Origin: an uncultured Lachnospiraceae bacterium
GTDB lineage: Bacteria > Bacillota_A > Clostridia > Lachnospirales > Lachnospiraceae
Assembly (NCBI GenBank): GCA_902796775.1
Contig: CADBQK010000024.1
Coordinates: 1 to 7,252, forward strand
DNA length: 7,252 nt
Direction of reading: 5' to 3'
In this document: one piece after another, positions 5,323 to 7,252 of the stretch
Numbering within the stretch: the first letter of the stretch is position 1
Layout of the letters: the number at the start of each line of letters is the position of its first letter
Program-made: the position numbers and the translations under genes
Notes under the pieces: generated by a model
Databases searched by the model: none
Seen by the model: only the letters and a program-made list of their open reading frames with translations
What the model was told of the DNA's origin: nothing

Positions 5323-6069
5323 CTAGCAGAGCCTGTCCAGCAGAATAGGCAGGAAATAATGCATCTGCGTAAACCACCAGGGCCAGTCATGATTGACATC
5401 ATATCCCCAGAAATCACACCATGCATGGATGCCTTTCTCCTGGAAAACCTGCTGCAGAAAACGGACAGAGCGCACACCGTCCTCTTCCCATGCTCCCTGT
5501 CCAACACAAATGATGATCTCTTTCTGATTGTACAAATCCACATAAGGATGATCTGCAGACATGTTCGGCAGATATCTCTCAGGAGAATTCATATAGAGTG
5601 TCTCATCCATCCAGCCGTCAAAGAAACAGTCACTGTCAAATACACCTGAAAGAGAAAGCGCTCCGGAAAACAGATCCGGTCTGCGCAGGAACATGTTGAG
5701 CGCATGATTGGCACCCATACTGCAGCCTGTCGTGACAGGCAGCCAGCCTCCGGTCCAGTCCAGTATAAAAGGAACCGCTTCCTCTGTAATATAGTGATAA
5801 TACTGTTCCTGCCTTGCTGCGCGAAAGCTTTTATCCCAGTCTTTTGGCGACCAGCTTTCACTGTCCACGGTATCGACCACAAAATAACGGATCCGGCCAT
5901 TCTCCAGATAATCCCGGAGCTCATTGATCATCCCGAAATCCTCATAATTATGGCACATGGAATCCTGTGTCGGAAAAGCCAGAAACGGCAGTCCATCATG
6001 TCCATAGACCATAATATGCATCTCTCTGTCAAGATGGTGGCTGTAATGGGTGATTTCTTGTCTGTACAT
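5323..6069 (-). CDS. Esterase family alpha/beta-hydrolase (COG4947-like)
   Basis: This 248-residue protein has no signal peptide and is probably cytosolic. The start ATG has AGAGG 10 bases upstream. The fold is that of small esterases related to esterase D and PHB depolymerase. An early strand MHIMVYGHDGLPFLAFPTQD (17-36) supports an oxyanion region, the nucleophile elbow is GCSMG (115-119, Ser117), followed by ANHALNMFLRRPDLFSGALS (120-139), and the C-terminal catalytic His is most likely His227 in DVNHDWPWW. The acid is probably among Glu195-Asp197 in GQGAWEED. It therefore should hydrolyse ester or thioester bonds, but the substrate is unknown. It begins 46 bp after preA and ends 181 bp before the ATP-grasp gene, so the three are plausibly co-regulated. 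High tryptophan and tyrosine content around 70-110 and 220-240 suggests an aromatic binding cleft. Confidence 0.88.
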   Translation of the reverse strand: MYRQEITHYSHHLDREMHIMVYGHDGLPFLAFPTQDSMCHNYEDFGMINELRDYLENGRIRYFVVDTVDSESWSPKDWDKSFRAARQEQYYHYITEEAVPFILDWTGGWLPVTTGCSMGANHALNMFLRRPDLFSGALSLSGVFDSDCFFDGWMDETLYMNSPERYLPNMSADHPYVDLYNQKEIIICVGQGAWEEDGVRSVRFLQQVFQEKGIHAWCDFWGYDVNHDWPWWFTQMHYFLPILLDRLC

Positions 6070-6093
6070 ACTGAAAATACCTCTTATTCTGCC

Positions 6094-6111
6094 TAAGTAC
6101 GCTGGTACTTA
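6094..6111. repeat. Perfect hairpin between preA and the esterase gene
   Basis: TAAGTAC, the loop GCTG and GTACTTA form a perfect 7-bp stem 4 bases beyond the preA stop codon. No T-run follows on the minus strand, so it is not an intrinsic terminator. It could stabilise or mark processing of a bicistronic message, or act as a small operator before the esterase gene. Confidence 0.5.
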
Positions 6112-6115
6112 TTAT

Positions 6116-7252
6116 CTATTTCTTCTGTACCCGCTTTCGACCGGAAATAACTGCTCTTACAGGACATACCAGCACACAAAGATGGCAGCCCACACACTTC
6201 TTTCCGTTCAGAACAGGCCTTCTGTTTTCATCCAGCCGGATCGCCTGGTGCCCTCCATCTGCACAGGAAATCACACATCTGCCGCAGCCTATGCATTTTT
6301 CCTGCTGGAATTTCGGGAAAATGACCGTATCCCGCTCCAGAACATCCGTGGTTTCACTGACGGTGTCCAGAGCAAGCCCCCGTGCTTCCTCAACACTATG
6401 GAAACCCTTTTCCGCCAGATAATAATTTAATCCTGCTTTCAGATCCTCAATAATACGGTATCCATACTGCATGACTGCTGTCGTGACCTGTATACTGCCG
6501 GCACCCAGCATGATATACTCCAGAGCATCTCTCCAGGACTCTATCCCGCCCATTCCGCTGATATGCATCCCGGAAAGAGCCGGATTCCGGCCCATCTCAG
6601 CAATAAAGCGAAGAGCGATCGGCTTAACAGCATTCCCGCTGTATCCGCCTACAGCAGACATCCCGTGGACAGCCGGTGAAGATACATAGGTATGCGGATT
6701 GACTCCGATAATACTCTTGATCGTATTAATGGCTGCAATGCCATCGGCTCCGCCGCGCAGCGCCGCTTCTGCTGCAGGACTCATCTGTGCCACATTCGGA
6801 GTCAGCTTTGCAAGGATCGGAATCCTCGTCCCGCGCCTGGCTGCCGCTGTAAAGCGCTCTACCAGCTCCGGTACCTGTCCAATGTCGGAACCAAGTCCTC
6901 CATCTGCCATATTCGGGCAGGAAAAATTCAGCTCTATGGCATCAGCACCATTCTCTTCACAAAGTCGTGCCAGGTTTTCCCATTCCTCATCATTCTGTCC
7001 CATTATGGAGGCCAAAATGAATTTTGAGGGATACTTCTCCTTCAGCCGCCGGAATACTTCCATGTTTTCCTCTACGCTGTGATCGGAAAGCTGCTCGATA
7101 TTCTTAAATCCGATAATGCTTCCATTATCGCCTGCAATGGCAGAAAACCGGGGGGATGCTTCATGAATATCAAAGGAACAGATCGTTTTAAAAGCAGCAC
7201 CGGCCCAGCCCGCCTCAAACGCACGAGCACACATATCATAGGTACTGGCCAC
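6116..7252 (-). CDS. preA: NAD-dependent dihydropyrimidine dehydrogenase subunit PreA (5' partial)
   Basis: The gene runs off the right edge. The codon at the edge is GTG for an internal Val (VASTYDMCARAFEAGW), so roughly 28 N-terminal residues are missing by comparison with E. coli PreA. The visible 378 residues form a dihydroorotate dehydrogenase-like FMN TIM barrel followed by a ferredoxin tail. Landmarks are IELNFSCPNM (107-115, probable catalytic Cys112), ILAKLTPN (146-153), GADGIAAINT (168-177), GGYSGNAVKPIALR (202-215), ISGMGGIESW (231-240) and GAGSIQVTT (250-258). Two 4Fe-4S motifs follow: Cys320, 323, 326, 330 and Cys353, 356, 359, 363. With PreT, PreA catalyses NADH-dependent reduction of uracil and thymine to 5,6-dihydropyrimidines in the cytosol. 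The PreT partner is not in the window and would lie to the right. The Fe-S tail argues against a plain dihydroorotate dehydrogenase. Confidence 0.92.
   Translation of the reverse strand: MASTYDMCARAFEAGWAGAAFKTICSFDIHEASPRFSAIAGDNGSIIGFKNIEQLSDHSVEENMEVFRRLKEKYPSKFILASIMGQNDEEWENLARLCEENGADAIELNFSCPNMADGGLGSDIGQVPELVERFTAAARRGTRIPILAKLTPNVAQMSPAAEAALRGGADGIAAINTIKSIIGVNPHTYVSSPAVHGMSAVGGYSGNAVKPIALRFIAEMGRNPALSGMHISGMGGIESWRDALEYIMLGAGSIQVTTAVMQYGYRIIEDLKAGLNYYLAEKGFHSVEEARGLALDTVSETTDVLERDTVIFPKFQQEKCIGCGRCVISCADGGHQAIRLDENRRPVLNGKKCVGCHLCVLVCPVRAVISGRKRVQKK

Overview
The window reads as chromosomal DNA from a low-to-mid GC anaerobic Bacillota, most likely a gut Lachnospiraceae-type Clostridia. 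This rests on strong AGGAGG-type ribosome binding sites, the protein flavours (MATE transporter, PreA-type dihydropyrimidine dehydrogenase, ATP-grasp protein beside a small esterase) and moderate base composition. No taxonomic marker gene is present, so the assignment is an inference.

Layout. Positions 1-741 hold no convincing complete gene. There is a candidate leftward promoter near 40-68 and an array of five hairpin-forming units with a 63-64 bp period (278-596). Next come two rightward genes: a 264-residue predicted PD-(D/E)XK-type nuclease (742-1536) and a MATE-family multidrug/Na+ antiporter (1744-3168). The gap between them holds a degenerate 18-19 bp tandem repeat and a 21-codon upstream ORF whose stop overlaps the MATE start. 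Positions 3169-3956 are non-coding. They carry a 17-bp tandem repeat (3235-3294), a second and larger hairpin array with the same arms and a 64-65 bp period (seven units, 3376-3798), and a clear intrinsic terminator (3894-3925) for the leftward genes. The right half is a leftward cluster: preA (6116 to the window edge, 5' end missing), an alpha/beta-hydrolase esterase (5323-6069) and an ATP-grasp enzyme (3957-5141).

How the parts relate. preA and the esterase are 46 bp apart and probably co-transcribed. The ATP-grasp gene lies 181 bp further on, may also have its own extended -10 promoter, and ends at the terminator. An ATP-grasp ligase beside an esterase suggests formation and hydrolysis of an acyl or peptide-like conjugate, but the substrate is unknown.

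The least explained content is the pair of hairpin arrays. Each unit is about 37 bp, GGCAATCAG - about 19 nt - CTGATTGCC, followed by about 27 bp that often contains GCCTGT or CTGTTCAT. The two arrays lie in the same orientation and bracket the nuclease and MATE genes. They are not a normal CRISPR array, because the central part of each unit varies and the spacers are related to one another. They may be phased protein-binding sites, a BIME/REP-like repeat family or a structured non-coding RNA. A link to the adjacent nuclease is speculative.
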